A stretch of DNA of 64,000 nt, from contig JABDBQ010000011.1 of assembly GCA_013288555.1 (NCBI GenBank), positions 1-64,000 of the forward strand, written 5' to 3'. Source of the DNA: Bacteroidota bacterium (lineage in GTDB: Bacteria > Bacteroidota > Bacteroidia > CAILMK01). Under the pieces are notes generated by a model, which saw only the letters and a program-made list of their open reading frames with translations, made no database searches and was not told where the DNA came from. A program made the translations under genes and the position numbers. This document shows, one piece after another, positions 25,474 to 33,360 of the stretch; the stretch's first letter is position 1; every line of letters begins with the position of its first letter.

Positions 25474-26628
25474 CTATCTCATCGCATATTTCCCACTTGG
25501 TCTTAATCCATGGGTATGAACAGCATATCTGATCGCATCAAGCGCATGATCATTGAATTTGACCGGTTCATCAATCAGGTTCCCGTTCGCATCTTCTTTC
25601 CATTTGTAGCCTTGTCGTTCTTTGAGGATATTGGTACTGCGGCGTGTTACAAATACTTTCATCCGTTTCATCTTATCAATCCCATCTTTCACACTTTTGT
25701 CAGCTGATTTGCAGTTTAATCCCGCCTTCCTGATCTCAGCTATCCGCTGTGGTTCTGCAGCATCAGCATAGATACTTGCATGAGCTGGCAGTAAATCATT
25801 CATCCTTATAATGAGCTCACTATTTGTAAGGTAGGTCTGATAGATCAATTCATCCACCCAAAGCTGGTTCCCGTCTTTCAAACAGCATTTCACAAGGGCA
25901 GTGGGAACATTATACCCGAAATCCAATCCGTAAAACACATCTCCTCCTTCTGGTAACTCATCCACGATATCCCAGGCATTGTATATGGTTGTTTTCAACT
26001 GACCTCTCTCACCGAGCCCGTATATCCTCCAGAGATTTTCATCCGTTTCTTTCAGTCTTTCAATTTCCTTTATGATATTTTTATCCAGGAAGTGATTGTC
26101 TTTATATGTTGACTTTATAAAAGTGCAATCAGTCCTTATCAACAGATGCTCATAGATCCAATGGTTCTCATCAACAGGATTGTAATCGATAAATACCTGT
26201 TTCCGGGTTCGTAACATCAACTGGTTAAATGTTTCATAAGGAACTAAATTACATTCGTTTACAAACAGGATATCTCTTCTTGGGCCACGGGCTTTGCCGG
26301 GATCATCGAGACTGAAAAATTCGATGCGGCTTTTACTGATTTTGAAAATATTATCCGTTTTGTTATAAAATTGCTCATCATACAAATCATATGCGTTCAG
26401 CATATTGGTAAAGTCAAGCAAGGCACCTTTTTTCAGATGCGGCAAACTCACCGAACAAACCGAAATATGCAATTTCTCTTTGATGGCTTTTGCAACCAAT
26501 GCCTGCAAAACCGACCAGGTCTTCCCTGAAGATGTACCTCCCTGGTTGACAATAATCCGATCCGGCGATTCAAGATTTTTTGATAATATCTCCGATCCTT
26601 TGTATTTGAGTTTTTTAGTCTTCAACAT
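25474..26628 (-). CDS. Phage terminase large subunit (Terminase_3/PBSX type)
   Basis: At 384 residues, this packaging motor has the ATPase part with Walker A GGTSSGKT (about 31-38) and Walker B DILFVNECN (about 126-134), and the RNase H-like nuclease with acidic residues in FYGLDFGYNVPTALV, IYADAAEPQRIAEI and NDHALDAIRYAV. All key residues seem present. The ATG at 26628 overlaps the stop of the small-terminase frame by 14 bases. Normally a portal gene follows; here the tail-chaperone gene starts 58 bases after the stop, so the head genes are missing. Confidence 0.9.
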   Translation of the reverse strand: MLKTKKLKYKGSEILSKNLESPDRIIVNQGGTSSGKTWSVLQALVAKAIKEKLHISVCSVSLPHLKKGALLDFTNMLNAYDLYDEQFYNKTDNIFKISKSRIEFFSLDDPGKARGPRRDILFVNECNLVPYETFNQLMLRTRKQVFIDYNPVDENHWIYEHLLIRTDCTFIKSTYKDNHFLDKNIIKEIERLKETDENLWRIYGLGERGQLKTTIYNAWDIVDELPEGGDVFYGLDFGYNVPTALVKCCLKDGNQLWVDELIYQTYLTNSELIIRMNDLLPAHASIYADAAEPQRIAEIRKAGLNCKSADKSVKDGIDKMKRMKVFVTRRSTNILKERQGYKWKEDANGNLIDEPVKFNDHALDAIRYAVHTHGLRPSGKYAMR

Positions 26629-26959
26629 CGTCGATACATTTATGGATAATGGTTATTTCCACTTCATTAATATCGCTACCCGGTGGTTCTTTCCTGGCCT
26701 TAATTTCAGGACTAAAATATTTGGCGACAGCATTACCAAACGCTATCCGGTCTTTGTGACTGAGACTTTCAACATCTTCATTCAATGTCTTGATGCACTT
26801 ATCAAAAACTTGACGTAAAGCATCATCCCAGTTTTGACCTCATCCTTCTGCGCCTGACTTTTCTGCCGCGCTTTTTCGGGCTTGCGTTTTGGTGCTGACT
26901 TTCCTTTTGGTTGCCGGTCGGGAGGAGGCTTTGGGTTTCTGATGGGTCTTTGGTTTCAT
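26615..26959 (-). pseudogene. Small terminase subunit-like gene interrupted by TGA
   Basis: One frame reads from ATG at 26959: 39 codons of basic Lys/Pro/Ser-rich sequence (MKPKTHQKPKASSRPATKRK...) to a TGA at 26842-26840. The same frame then stays open for 74 codons (NWDDALRQVFDKCIKTLNED ... HKDRIAFGNAVAKYFSPEIKA ... EVEITIIHK) to TAA at 26617-26615 inside the large-terminase start. The second half looks like the helix-rich C-terminus of small terminase or DUF5681-type proteins. Either a nonsense mutation, TGA readthrough, or an indel: adding one base at the T4 run 26832-26835 joins another open frame ending KARQKSQAQKDEVK. Overlaps the 3' end of the next gene upstream. Confidence 0.5.
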
Positions 26960-27203
26960 GGGTTTCTTTTTGTTTGATTTGATTCAATATCTCACGCTCA
27001 TACTGGTTAAAAAGCGTCGTGATCATTTCTTCTACACATACACTGCAGTACAACCTCACAGGTGCCGGATGAAGTTCTTCGCGATACACAGAAGCAATGG
27101 CTTCCAGGGTCGGCAGGTTGATAGGTGGAATGCATTTGTTAGCCTTATAATATTCCCAGAATGGCAGGTAATTGCGTAGCTTTTCTAAGTTGGTTGGCGA
27201 CAT
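26823..27203 (-). CDS. Phage-cassette protein with Cys pair, unknown function
   Basis: The 126-residue product begins MSPTNLEKLRNYLPFWEYYKANKC and has the segment VRLYCSVCVEEMITTLF, with a CxxC that might bind metal together with the earlier Cys. The C-terminus is basic and low-complexity (KKRGRKVRRRRMRSKLG) and is encoded in DNA that is open in all three frames, overlapping the broken small-terminase frame. A DNA-binding or packaging-associated role fits its place before the terminase, but is inference. Confidence 0.5.
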   Translation of the reverse strand: MSPTNLEKLRNYLPFWEYYKANKCIPPINLPTLEAIASVYREELHPAPVRLYCSVCVEEMITTLFNQYEREILNQIKQKETHETKDPSETQSLLPTGNQKESQHQNASPKKRGRKVRRRRMRSKLG

Positions 27204-27247
27204 AAATCAATTGGTTGGTTTAGGGTTATTTATTCTTGTTTCATCAA

Positions 27248-28234
27248 TCAGGATTTAAATGCATCTGTTACGATTTTTAATGAATCTTCAAATCGTTTGA
27301 GTTGGAAATTATGCTTGAGTTGCTCCATGTGTACGAGGCCATATTGCTGCCTGACTTCATCGCTTTCTAAAGTGATTCTACCTGCCCACAATCCCTCGTG
27401 AAATATACTGAAATCCTGCCTGTTAAAATTAAGATCGATGGGCGTTTTTGCAGTAATAGTTAAAAGGAATACGAAATAAGCCATCCCTACAACCTGCCGC
27501 ATCAGGAATAACCGGGCATGCTGGTATTCAGTTGCTTTCGCCCCGAAATAACTACACAGGAAATCCTTTTCCTCTGTATCGTTTCTTACAACAAAGTTTG
27601 CGACCATTGCCAGGTCTGAATATCGGTCATTCAAAAATGCAGCTTCCCAGTCCACAAGCCAGGGTCGCTCCCCATCATAGATAATATTTTCAGGCTTCAC
27701 GTCATTGTGACAGGATACCATATCAGGACCTATGCGTGGGTAAATGCTTGAAATTCTTGAATACTGATGGAACAAATCTTCGGTCATGTTTTCAGGTAAT
27801 ATTTTCACGTCCCTGAATTTCTGGATAAAACTATCAATAAAATCAAAATACTTTACCGTGTACGGGAAAGGCGGAAGTGCATGCAAATCTTTTAGCAACA
27901 AAGGCATTTTAACTCTTGCTTCATCTACAGAAAAAGGTTCAGGCTCTATAAAATCCGTAATAGAAATACGGTCTTCGATGCCAGTATACCAGATCTTTGG
28001 GGCAAGACCCGCCTCTGCTGCCGGCTTCATGCAGGAATAATAGTGCGTTGGGTCGGCCATCGCATCTGTTCGCATAATGACACGAAGGAGATAGGCATTG
28101 CCCTTCACCACAATCCGGAAAATAAGAGCAGATGAAAGTCCGGCAGTGAGTTGGCGGATATCTTCAAATTCATTTGTCCCGAAAGCAATATTAAGAGCGT
28201 TAGCAACAGCAGATTTTTTCTCTTCAGGAATCAT
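27248..28234 (-). CDS. Choline kinase/aminoglycoside phosphotransferase-fold enzyme
   Basis: The 328-residue protein has a kinase-like fold. TAGLSSALIFRIVVKGNAYLLRV forms the nucleotide loop and Lys/Arg strand, SCHNDVKPENII holds the Brenner catalytic Asp and Asn, and LVDWEAAFLNDRYSDLA holds the metal-binding Asp. These are the marks of the APH/ChoK family, closest by eye to choline/ethanolamine or LicA-like kinases. It phosphorylates a small molecule using ATP in the cytoplasm. It sits inside the phage cassette, in the same direction but with wide gaps each side (44 and 201 bases), so it looks like cargo. Antibiotic resistance is possible but not supported. Confidence 0.78.
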   Translation of the reverse strand: MIPEEKKSAVANALNIAFGTNEFEDIRQLTAGLSSALIFRIVVKGNAYLLRVIMRTDAMADPTHYYSCMKPAAEAGLAPKIWYTGIEDRISITDFIEPEPFSVDEARVKMPLLLKDLHALPPFPYTVKYFDFIDSFIQKFRDVKILPENMTEDLFHQYSRISSIYPRIGPDMVSCHNDVKPENIIYDGERPWLVDWEAAFLNDRYSDLAMVANFVVRNDTEEKDFLCSYFGAKATEYQHARLFLMRQVVGMAYFVFLLTITAKTPIDLNFNRQDFSIFHEGLWAGRITLESDEVRQQYGLVHMEQLKHNFQLKRFEDSLKIVTDAFKS

Positions 28235-28435
28235 AAAAGTTATCAGTTAATGTTGTTTAAATGGGCCAAATATATAGTCGTTTTGAAGCTTCCGGCAAGC
28301 ATTTTATGTTTATTTTTTTTATTTGAACTTTGTTTAAAAAATGGACGTTAAGCCTATAACTGACCTTGTATTTTAATCGCTGAATATTTTAATTTATCGG
28401 ACTTTAGTACCGGATCATTGATTATTGATCATTGA

Positions 28436-28693
28436 TCATTTCTTCAGTGTTTTAGAAATAAAAACAGCAACAATAGAACTCATTGCGGCAAACAATGGCG
28501 CAGCCAGAAATTGCTTTTGAAACATAAACAAAATGAGTGCAATCCACCATGCAAGGCACATTGGGCAATCAAACGGTTTCAGTCGGTTAAAATTCAGTCT
28601 ATATTTGACCCATTGTACCAATCCTGAGGTTTCCGCAATTAAGACAGCCATACAGGCACAAGAAATTATTAATAGCAGGTTTTGCATTGTCAA
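28436..28693 (-). CDS. Small membrane protein with CPMC motif
   Basis: The 85-residue protein has three hydrophobic segments, and after the first a FDCPMCLAWWIALILF block. A Cys-x-x-Cys at a membrane face followed by Trp-rich helix is common to small proteins encoded near glycosyltransferases in Bacteroidota prophages (DUF1360-like). Function unknown. It follows the glycosyltransferase by 28 bases on the same strand and may be cotranscribed. Confidence 0.5.
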   Translation of the reverse strand: MTMQNLLLIISCACMAVLIAETSGLVQWVKYRLNFNRLKPFDCPMCLAWWIALILFMFQKQFLAAPLFAAMSSIVAVFISKTLKK

Positions 28694-28721
28694 TATTTTA
28701 ATCTTTTAATTTTTCAATTTT

Positions 28722-29801
28722 TCAATTCAACAGGTTTCTGTACAACTCCGCCCTCGTTTTATTCACGATATCAATATGATAGGTTAGTATTATATCCTCA
28801 TGCAATTGTTCCTCGAGATCCTGTACAAGATTCGGATTATTTACCAGCTTTTTCATACTCAGGTACCAGGCTGATTTATAGTTGGTTTCTCTTATCACAA
28901 GACAATTGATCCCCGGCTTCGCTATTGCTTTATAAGGCATTACATCACTTACGATCATGGCCTTTTTCATAAAGCCGGCCTCGATCATTTTCAGTTCGCT
29001 TTTGCAGTTGTTAAACAGGTTATGGGTGAGAGGAGCGAGTGCGACATCAAACAAGTTATAGCCCTGCGCATAACTGAAAACATTTGCGGCATAGATCCGG
29101 TAATAGGTATTATCATTGCATTCGAGTTGCCTGGTAAAAATATTTTCGAATTCCTGATACATTCCTGACGTGTCATCTTTACTAAAACCCATGAGATAAA
29201 GCTGGTACTTATACTTTAGTGTTTCATCAGAATTCAGTATTTTAAAACTGTTTTCCATGAGTTTAATATCTTCCTTATGACAAACGCCGCCCACCCAGCC
29301 AAATCGTGTCAGGGAAGAAGGAGCGGGATTGATTTCGAATTGTGGCTGGGCGGGATCAATGGCGTTTGGCAGGACCGTCACATAAGGGTTTATCCTTTTG
29401 ATCAGGTCTGCAAAAAAGGGGGTAGTGGTGGTTATATGATCTGAATTTTTTAAACTAACTAACGTTTGTTCGCTTATTTTCTCTTTGGCATAAGCGGTAT
29501 ATAAAAGATGCCCGGGATACAATTCCCAATAATCATCGATATCCAGTATGGAAATAATTCCAAGCTTTTTCAAACGGTACAGGACTTCTTTTGAATTTCC
29601 GTTCCAGGAAACCATTCGGCTGAACTGTATCAATTGAAACTGTCTCAGAAAATCATCGCTCGCCGACTCGATCTCATTGATCTGGTGTACCTCAAATTCA
29701 TCTTTATAATGACTGTTGAGATGGTAATGCGGTATCAGCTGGCGATGGTATTCCACGCCGGTTAAATGCGTATTTACGACGATCAGGATTTTAGTTCTCA
29801 T
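28722..29801 (-). CDS. Glycosyltransferase (GT-B, group 1-like)
   Basis: The 359-residue protein has a GT-B layout: a divergent N-terminal Rossmann half (ILIVVNTHLTGVEYHRQLIPHY), an ILDIDDYWELYP segment that occurs in many group 1-like transferases, TTTTPFFADLI, VLPNAIDPAQP and a C-terminal half with GWVGGVCHKEDI, NLFDVALAPLTHN and KSELKMIEAGFMKKAMIVSD. The SELKMIEAG glutamate fits the EX7E region. Nucleotide-sugar donor and acceptor are unknown. Its ATG overlaps the sigma-like gene stop by four bases (ATGA), so the two are translationally coupled. A role in altering the host surface is plausible for phage cargo. Confidence 0.8.
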   Translation of the reverse strand: MRTKILIVVNTHLTGVEYHRQLIPHYHLNSHYKDEFEVHQINEIESASDDFLRQFQLIQFSRMVSWNGNSKEVLYRLKKLGIISILDIDDYWELYPGHLLYTAYAKEKISEQTLVSLKNSDHITTTTPFFADLIKRINPYVTVLPNAIDPAQPQFEINPAPSSLTRFGWVGGVCHKEDIKLMENSFKILNSDETLKYKYQLYLMGFSKDDTSGMYQEFENIFTRQLECNDNTYYRIYAANVFSYAQGYNLFDVALAPLTHNLFNNCKSELKMIEAGFMKKAMIVSDVMPYKAIAKPGINCLVIRETNYKSAWYLSMKKLVNNPNLVQDLEEQLHEDIILTYHIDIVNKTRAELYRNLLN

Positions 29802-30325
29802 CTGTACATGAATTGTTTGAACTGTGGGTTTTTGCGGATGCGTTCTTTTACTTTATTCACAGTGTAACGAATGCTGTTGCGGTTGATCCGGGTTTTCCGT
29901 GCCAGCTTACGGGCGCTGTTCAGATCCATCACTGCCCTGAAAAGCTCACGCTCATACCAATCCATTTTATCCAGTTCCTTATTTATAAAGTTGATGATTT
30001 CTGTATCATCTTCTTCCATCGCATCAGACTTTTCGGCCCATATTGTTGCCACTCCGGGCATATATTTTATCACCTTATCCATATGCCTGTATTTAAGAGA
30101 AAAAGTACTGGTTTGTGAGTGGTACAAATTATTGATGATCCTTTTCGCGAACAGCCTGAACCATTCTTTCGAATAAACCTCTGGCAGGTTATCGTATGTG
30201 AGTAAAGCAAAAATAAATTCCTGGTAGAGGTCATCTACAAGGTCGCGGCGGGCTATTTTACGGCAGAGATCCTTATAGTACCTACAGCGGCTGATTTCTA
30301 TAATAATATGATTGTTGGTTTTCAT
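29798..30325 (-). CDS. Sigma-70-like transcription factor of the phage cassette
   Basis: The 175-residue protein has a region 2-like N-terminus (RRDLVDDLYQEFIFALL, a D-D-L-x-Q-E-F-x-x motif) and a region 4-like helix-turn-helix at the C-terminus (SARKLARKTRINRNSIRYTVNKVKERI). Length is usual for compact sigma factors. As first gene of the leftward operon it probably drives late cassette genes. The upstream 490 bases contain element A copy 2, whose conserved TATATATGTACAT end lies some 145 bases before the start codon and is a candidate control region. Confidence 0.65.
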   Translation of the reverse strand: MKTNNHIIIEISRCRYYKDLCRKIARRDLVDDLYQEFIFALLTYDNLPEVYSKEWFRLFAKRIINNLYHSQTSTFSLKYRHMDKVIKYMPGVATIWAEKSDAMEEDDTEIINFINKELDKMDWYERELFRAVMDLNSARKLARKTRINRNSIRYTVNKVKERIRKNPQFKQFMYR

Positions 30326-30339
30326 TGTTTTGTGATTGG

Positions 30340-30450
30340 TGATTTGAAACTTGAAATTGGAAATTAGAAACTTGAAACTTGTGATTTGAAATTTGTGATT
30401 TGAAATTTGAAATTAGTAAATGGTAAATGGTAGTTGGTAAATGGTCAGTG
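30340..30450. repeat. Low-complexity GATTTGAAA / GGTAAAT repeats
   Basis: GATTTGAAACTTGAAATT-type units repeat irregularly over about 75 bases, then GGTAAAT units repeat four times. The block lies between the sigma-like gene and element A copy 2. Similar TTTCAAATTTCAA runs appear at 8316-8345, 41405-41433 and 44295-44310. Confidence 0.5.
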
Positions 30451-30460
30451 ATTGTATCGC

Positions 30461-30588
30461 GTTTTTAATGTACATATATAGTGAAGTGGCAAAGTGGGTG
30501 GATGGTTTTGAAAAATAATTTTCAATCAATTTTTAATCAATACGTTACAAGCGAAAATATTTTTGAAAATGTTTTACTTTTCTAAAAA
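30461..30588 (-). repeat. Dispersed element A, copy 2, upstream of the phage cassette
   Basis: Reversed copy of the unit at 8515-8630. On the minus strand it reads ATTTTCGCTTGTAACG, TATTGATTAAAAATTG, ATTTTTCAAAACC, ATCCACCCACTTTGCCA and CACTATATATGTACATT. It points towards the sigma-like gene and could contain the promoter for the cassette. Confidence 0.65.
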
Positions 30589-30619
30589 CCGGTCTGATTT
30601 TAGTCTTCGAAGCAGGCTT

Positions 30620-30655
30620 TCACTTACGCCTTGCCCCCTTATTCCTTACGCCTCC
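30620..30655. repeat. CTTACGCC short repeats, reversed GGCGTAAGG array
   Basis: CACTTACGCCTTGCC followed by TTCCTTACGCCTCC is the reversed, looser form of the arrays at 8632-8662 and 37783-37813, again next to an element A copy. Confidence 0.5.
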
Positions 30656-30686
30656 TTTCAGGACGTATTTACAAATTTTGTTGGTA

Positions 30687-30799
30687 TTTGCTCGTTTATT
30701 ACAATAATAGTTGTATATTTGTAGCACATATTGGCATATTTTAAAATTGTGAGGAGCAAATATACTACTATAGTTGTAATTACAATGAAGTTTGTACAA
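30687..30799 (+). promoter_or_regulatory. Repressor promoter with TTGTA/TACAA operators
   Basis: A -7 box TATATTTG at 30714-30721 has a TTTG at 30687-30690 upstream (spacing 23, a little long). Palindromes built of TTGTA/TACAA surround it: TACAA-TAATAG-TTGTA at 30700-30715, perfect TTGTAATTACAA at 30774-30785, and TTGTACAA at 30792-30799. Their placement between -33 and -7 and in the leader suggests autoregulation by the adjacent repressor. Confidence 0.5.
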
Positions 30800-30818
30800 T
30801 TATTTTTGTAAAAATATT

Positions 30819-31670
30819 ATGAATAAATTAACGGTTTCAAACTCAGATAGTTTCCGCGAACGCATTGGATATTTCCACAAAGAATTCCTGGGAATGCCTC
30901 AATATGTCTTCGCCGAAAGCATCGGTCTTGGACAGGAAAGGGTACGCAAAAGCCTCATGCCGGGAAAGCAACCCACCGCTGAATTTTTTGAAGCTATCTT
31001 CAACACCTACCCCGATCTGAATCCGGATTGGATCTTTACCGGGCGAGGCGCAATGCTTCATTCCAAAGAGGAGACGCTCACACCCTATATGGCTCAAGAA
31101 TCATTTTCAAAACCAAGCTCAGAACAAGTGTCAGGCAAAAACCTCCGCGTGCTTTGTATTACCAACGACTCATCAGGCAATGAAAACGTGGAAGTGGTGA
31201 ATACCAAAGCCGCCGCAAGCTATATCGACAATATACAGGAGCCGCAGTTCCTTTCCAGTCTGCCCAAGATAAGCCTGCCGGGCAATGTCTTCCGTGGCGG
31301 CACCTTCAGGGCCTTTGAGGTAAAGGGAAACAGTATGGAGCCTACCATTCAGCAGGGCTCATGGGTAATTGGTCAGTATGTACAAGACTGGTTGACGCTC
31401 AAAGATGATTATATCTATATCGTGGTGATGCAGGATGCTATACTTATCAAACGGATTCTCAACCGTATTGATAAGCGACAAGGCCTCGTGCTGAAAAGCG
31501 ATAACCGCGAATATGAAAATAAAAACATTGACATTGACGAAGTAAAAGAACTCTGGCTATTGAAAGCCGAAATGCGCTACGACTTTAAAAACCCGAGCAA
31601 GGAAATGTATCTGCAACTTCAACATCTGATGGCTGATGTGGAAGATATTAAGAATAAGATCGGGCTTTAG
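30819..31670 (+). CDS. Phage-type repressor with S24 (LexA/CI-like) peptidase domain
   Basis: The 283-residue protein starts at ATG 30819; a TTG 27 bases upstream would add MYNYFCKNI over an operator and is unlikely. An N-terminal helix-turn-helix region (FRERIGYFHKEFLGMPQYVFAESIGLGQERV, residues 12-42) is followed by LNPDWIFTGRGAML, usual in Bacteroidota prophage regulators. The C-terminal S24 domain has Ser172 in GNSMEPTI and Lys211 in AILIKRIL, a correct Ser-Lys dyad spacing. No obvious Ala-Gly cleavage site is seen in the linker. It is divergent from the leftward cassette and probably keeps it silent. Confidence 0.82.
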   Translation: MNKLTVSNSDSFRERIGYFHKEFLGMPQYVFAESIGLGQERVRKSLMPGKQPTAEFFEAIFNTYPDLNPDWIFTGRGAMLHSKEETLTPYMAQESFSKPSSEQVSGKNLRVLCITNDSSGNENVEVVNTKAAASYIDNIQEPQFLSSLPKISLPGNVFRGGTFRAFEVKGNSMEPTIQQGSWVIGQYVQDWLTLKDDYIYIVVMQDAILIKRILNRIDKRQGLVLKSDNREYENKNIDIDEVKELWLLKAEMRYDFKNPSKEMYLQLQHLMADVEDIKNKIGL

Positions 31671-31770
31671 GCATTAAGAATAGAGGTTAGGAACTGCAAT
31701 TGCAGGAAGCCTGATTTACCTCAGTATTATTCATGATGCAAATCAGTCAGCGCATGGAATCATTCGTTCA

Positions 31771-31799
31771 ATTTTGCGAATTAGTCTAATCCGCAAAAT
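31771..31799 (+). promoter_or_regulatory. 29-bp near-perfect palindrome before the PAS gene
   Basis: Arms ATTTTGCGAATTAG and CTAATCCGCAAAAT around a central T, with 13 of 14 pairs matching. It ends 4 bases before the ATG at 31804, so it would hide the ribosome-binding region as RNA or act as an operator as DNA. Confidence 0.55.
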
Positions 31800-31803
31800 A
31801 ATC

Positions 31804-33198
31804 ATGAAGCAAAGTCGCATCGTTATTGAAAACGAATTCAGTATAACCGTCCTCCTGAATGAAAAACTGGAGCCCATTTACAGAAGCCCATCTTTCGAAA
31901 AAATACTCGGTTGGACCCCTGAAGAATTAATAGCGATGGTTCCGGGAACCTTAGTTCATCCTGATGATGTGGGATTATGGCAATTATTAATTGAAGAAAC
32001 AAAGACAGAACCGGGAAAAGAATGCCATGCAGTGATACGAATAAAAAACAAAGCCGGCAACTATTTATGGATGGAAAAAATGAGAGTTAACAGGCTGAAT
32101 GACCCTGACTGCGGTGCCATTGTTATTAATATGCATGACATTACAAGGTATAAAGAAAAGGAAAAAGAGCTTAACAAAAACATGCTTAATTTTAACAAGG
32201 CGCAATCCATAGGACATGTGGGAAATTGGGAGCTTGATTTCTCCAAAGGATACGCGATATGGTCTGAGGAACATTGCAGAATTTACGGGCTTGAAACCGA
32301 TGATAACAAGCATACTTATGAGTCATGGCTCAGTTTAATCCATCCCCAGGACCTGGCGTATGTCAAACATGAAATTGCGACTGCCAAAATTTCTTTCAGC
32401 AAATCTTCGATTCATCACAGGATTCTATTGAAAGATGGAAGTGTAAAATATCTGCTTACAGAGTGTCGTTATGAATTTAATGCAGAGGGGAACCCTATTG
32501 GCATGTACGGAATTGCTCATGACGAGACAGATAAAGTAAATTCAAAAAACAAGCTCATACACAATGAGATGAGAATGAAAGAAGCCCAGGCCTTAGCCCA
32601 CGTCGGGCATTGGGAGCTCGATTTTAATACCGGCATAGGTATCTGGTCTGACGAATCATTGAAAATATATGGTTTGGGGCCGGACGAATACGTCCAGTCT
32701 TATGACTCATGGCTTTCTTTTATTCATCCTGAAGACATGGATTACGTAATGAAAGTAATCAAAGATGGTGAAAAAGATTTTCGGGGATCTTCTTTTGTTC
32801 ACAGAATTATCAAAAAAGATGGCACTATCAGGTGGATACACTCTCAAAGCAGGTTCGATTTTGATAAGGACAGAAAACTGATAGGCCTTCATGGCGTTTC
32901 CCATGATATTACCGAGGCAAAAGAAGCAGAAGACAAAATAATGGCACAGCTCGAAATTCTAAGAGAAATATCATCCATGCAATCACACCAGGTAAGATCA
33001 CCTATTTCGAGCCTTTTGGGTCTGATCAATCTTATCGATTTTGACAACCCTTCCTCCACACTTAATTTTGAAATAATAAGCAAGGTAAAAATTGTTGGGG
33101 AAAAGCTCGACGAAACCATACACAACATTGTCTCAAAAACAAATGAAGTAGAAATTTTGAATGGAGATGAAGCTATTTTCAATTCCAGTTATGCGTAG
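31804..33198 (+). CDS. Multi-PAS signalling protein with dimerisation domain but no kinase core
   Basis: About 464 residues from ATG 31804. Three PAS/PAC units are visible, at about 10-120, 130-250 and 260-375. Each has the 'GHVGNWELDFSKG..IWSEEHCRIYGL' PAS_3-type start and 'HPQDLAYV..EI' middle; units two and three are close copies of each other. The C-terminus (MQSHQVRSPISSLLGLINLI) is a histidine-kinase DHp-like helix with the H-box His, but the chain ends about 60 residues later without HATPase_c. It may pass a signal by dimerisation or be phosphorylated by another kinase. Confidence 0.75.
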   Translation: MKQSRIVIENEFSITVLLNEKLEPIYRSPSFEKILGWTPEELIAMVPGTLVHPDDVGLWQLLIEETKTEPGKECHAVIRIKNKAGNYLWMEKMRVNRLNDPDCGAIVINMHDITRYKEKEKELNKNMLNFNKAQSIGHVGNWELDFSKGYAIWSEEHCRIYGLETDDNKHTYESWLSLIHPQDLAYVKHEIATAKISFSKSSIHHRILLKDGSVKYLLTECRYEFNAEGNPIGMYGIAHDETDKVNSKNKLIHNEMRMKEAQALAHVGHWELDFNTGIGIWSDESLKIYGLGPDEYVQSYDSWLSFIHPEDMDYVMKVIKDGEKDFRGSSFVHRIIKKDGTIRWIHSQSRFDFDKDRKLIGLHGVSHDITEAKEAEDKIMAQLEILREISSMQSHQVRSPISSLLGLINLIDFDNPSSTLNFEIISKVKIVGEKLDETIHNIVSKTNEVEILNGDEAIFNSSYA

Positions 33199-33236
33199 TA
33201 TCACGGCTCCTTATTTTTAAACTAACAGCTTACTGA

Positions 33237-33353
33237 TCCAGAATCCGGCTCAAGTTAATCTCTAATAACCTCAACCTTGCCCCCGGAACCTATATCGTAC
33301 AGGTAATATCTGAAACCGGGCAGGGAAGCAAAATGCCGGTGATAAGAAAATGA
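33237..33353 (+). pseudogene. Relic of a T9SS type A sorting domain
   Basis: A 38-codon stretch without a start, downstream of a stop at 33234-33236, reads ...SNNLNLAPGTYIVQVISETGQGSKMPVIRK*. 'LAPGTYIVQV...' to a basic end is the hallmark of a T9SS C-terminal signal. No upstream domain is attached, so this is the surviving 3' end of a deleted surface-protein gene. Confidence 0.6.
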
Positions 33354-33360
33354 CCAATGA

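Noticed and set aside
26615-26959. General TGA recoding in the phage cassette
   Set aside because: Only one gene has an internal TGA; all the other cassette genes read as complete ORFs without one.
20040-31700. tRNA-Thr as attachment site of the phage cassette
   Set aside because: No copy of the tRNA 3' end was found at the right side of the cassette, and a T9SS gene lies between.
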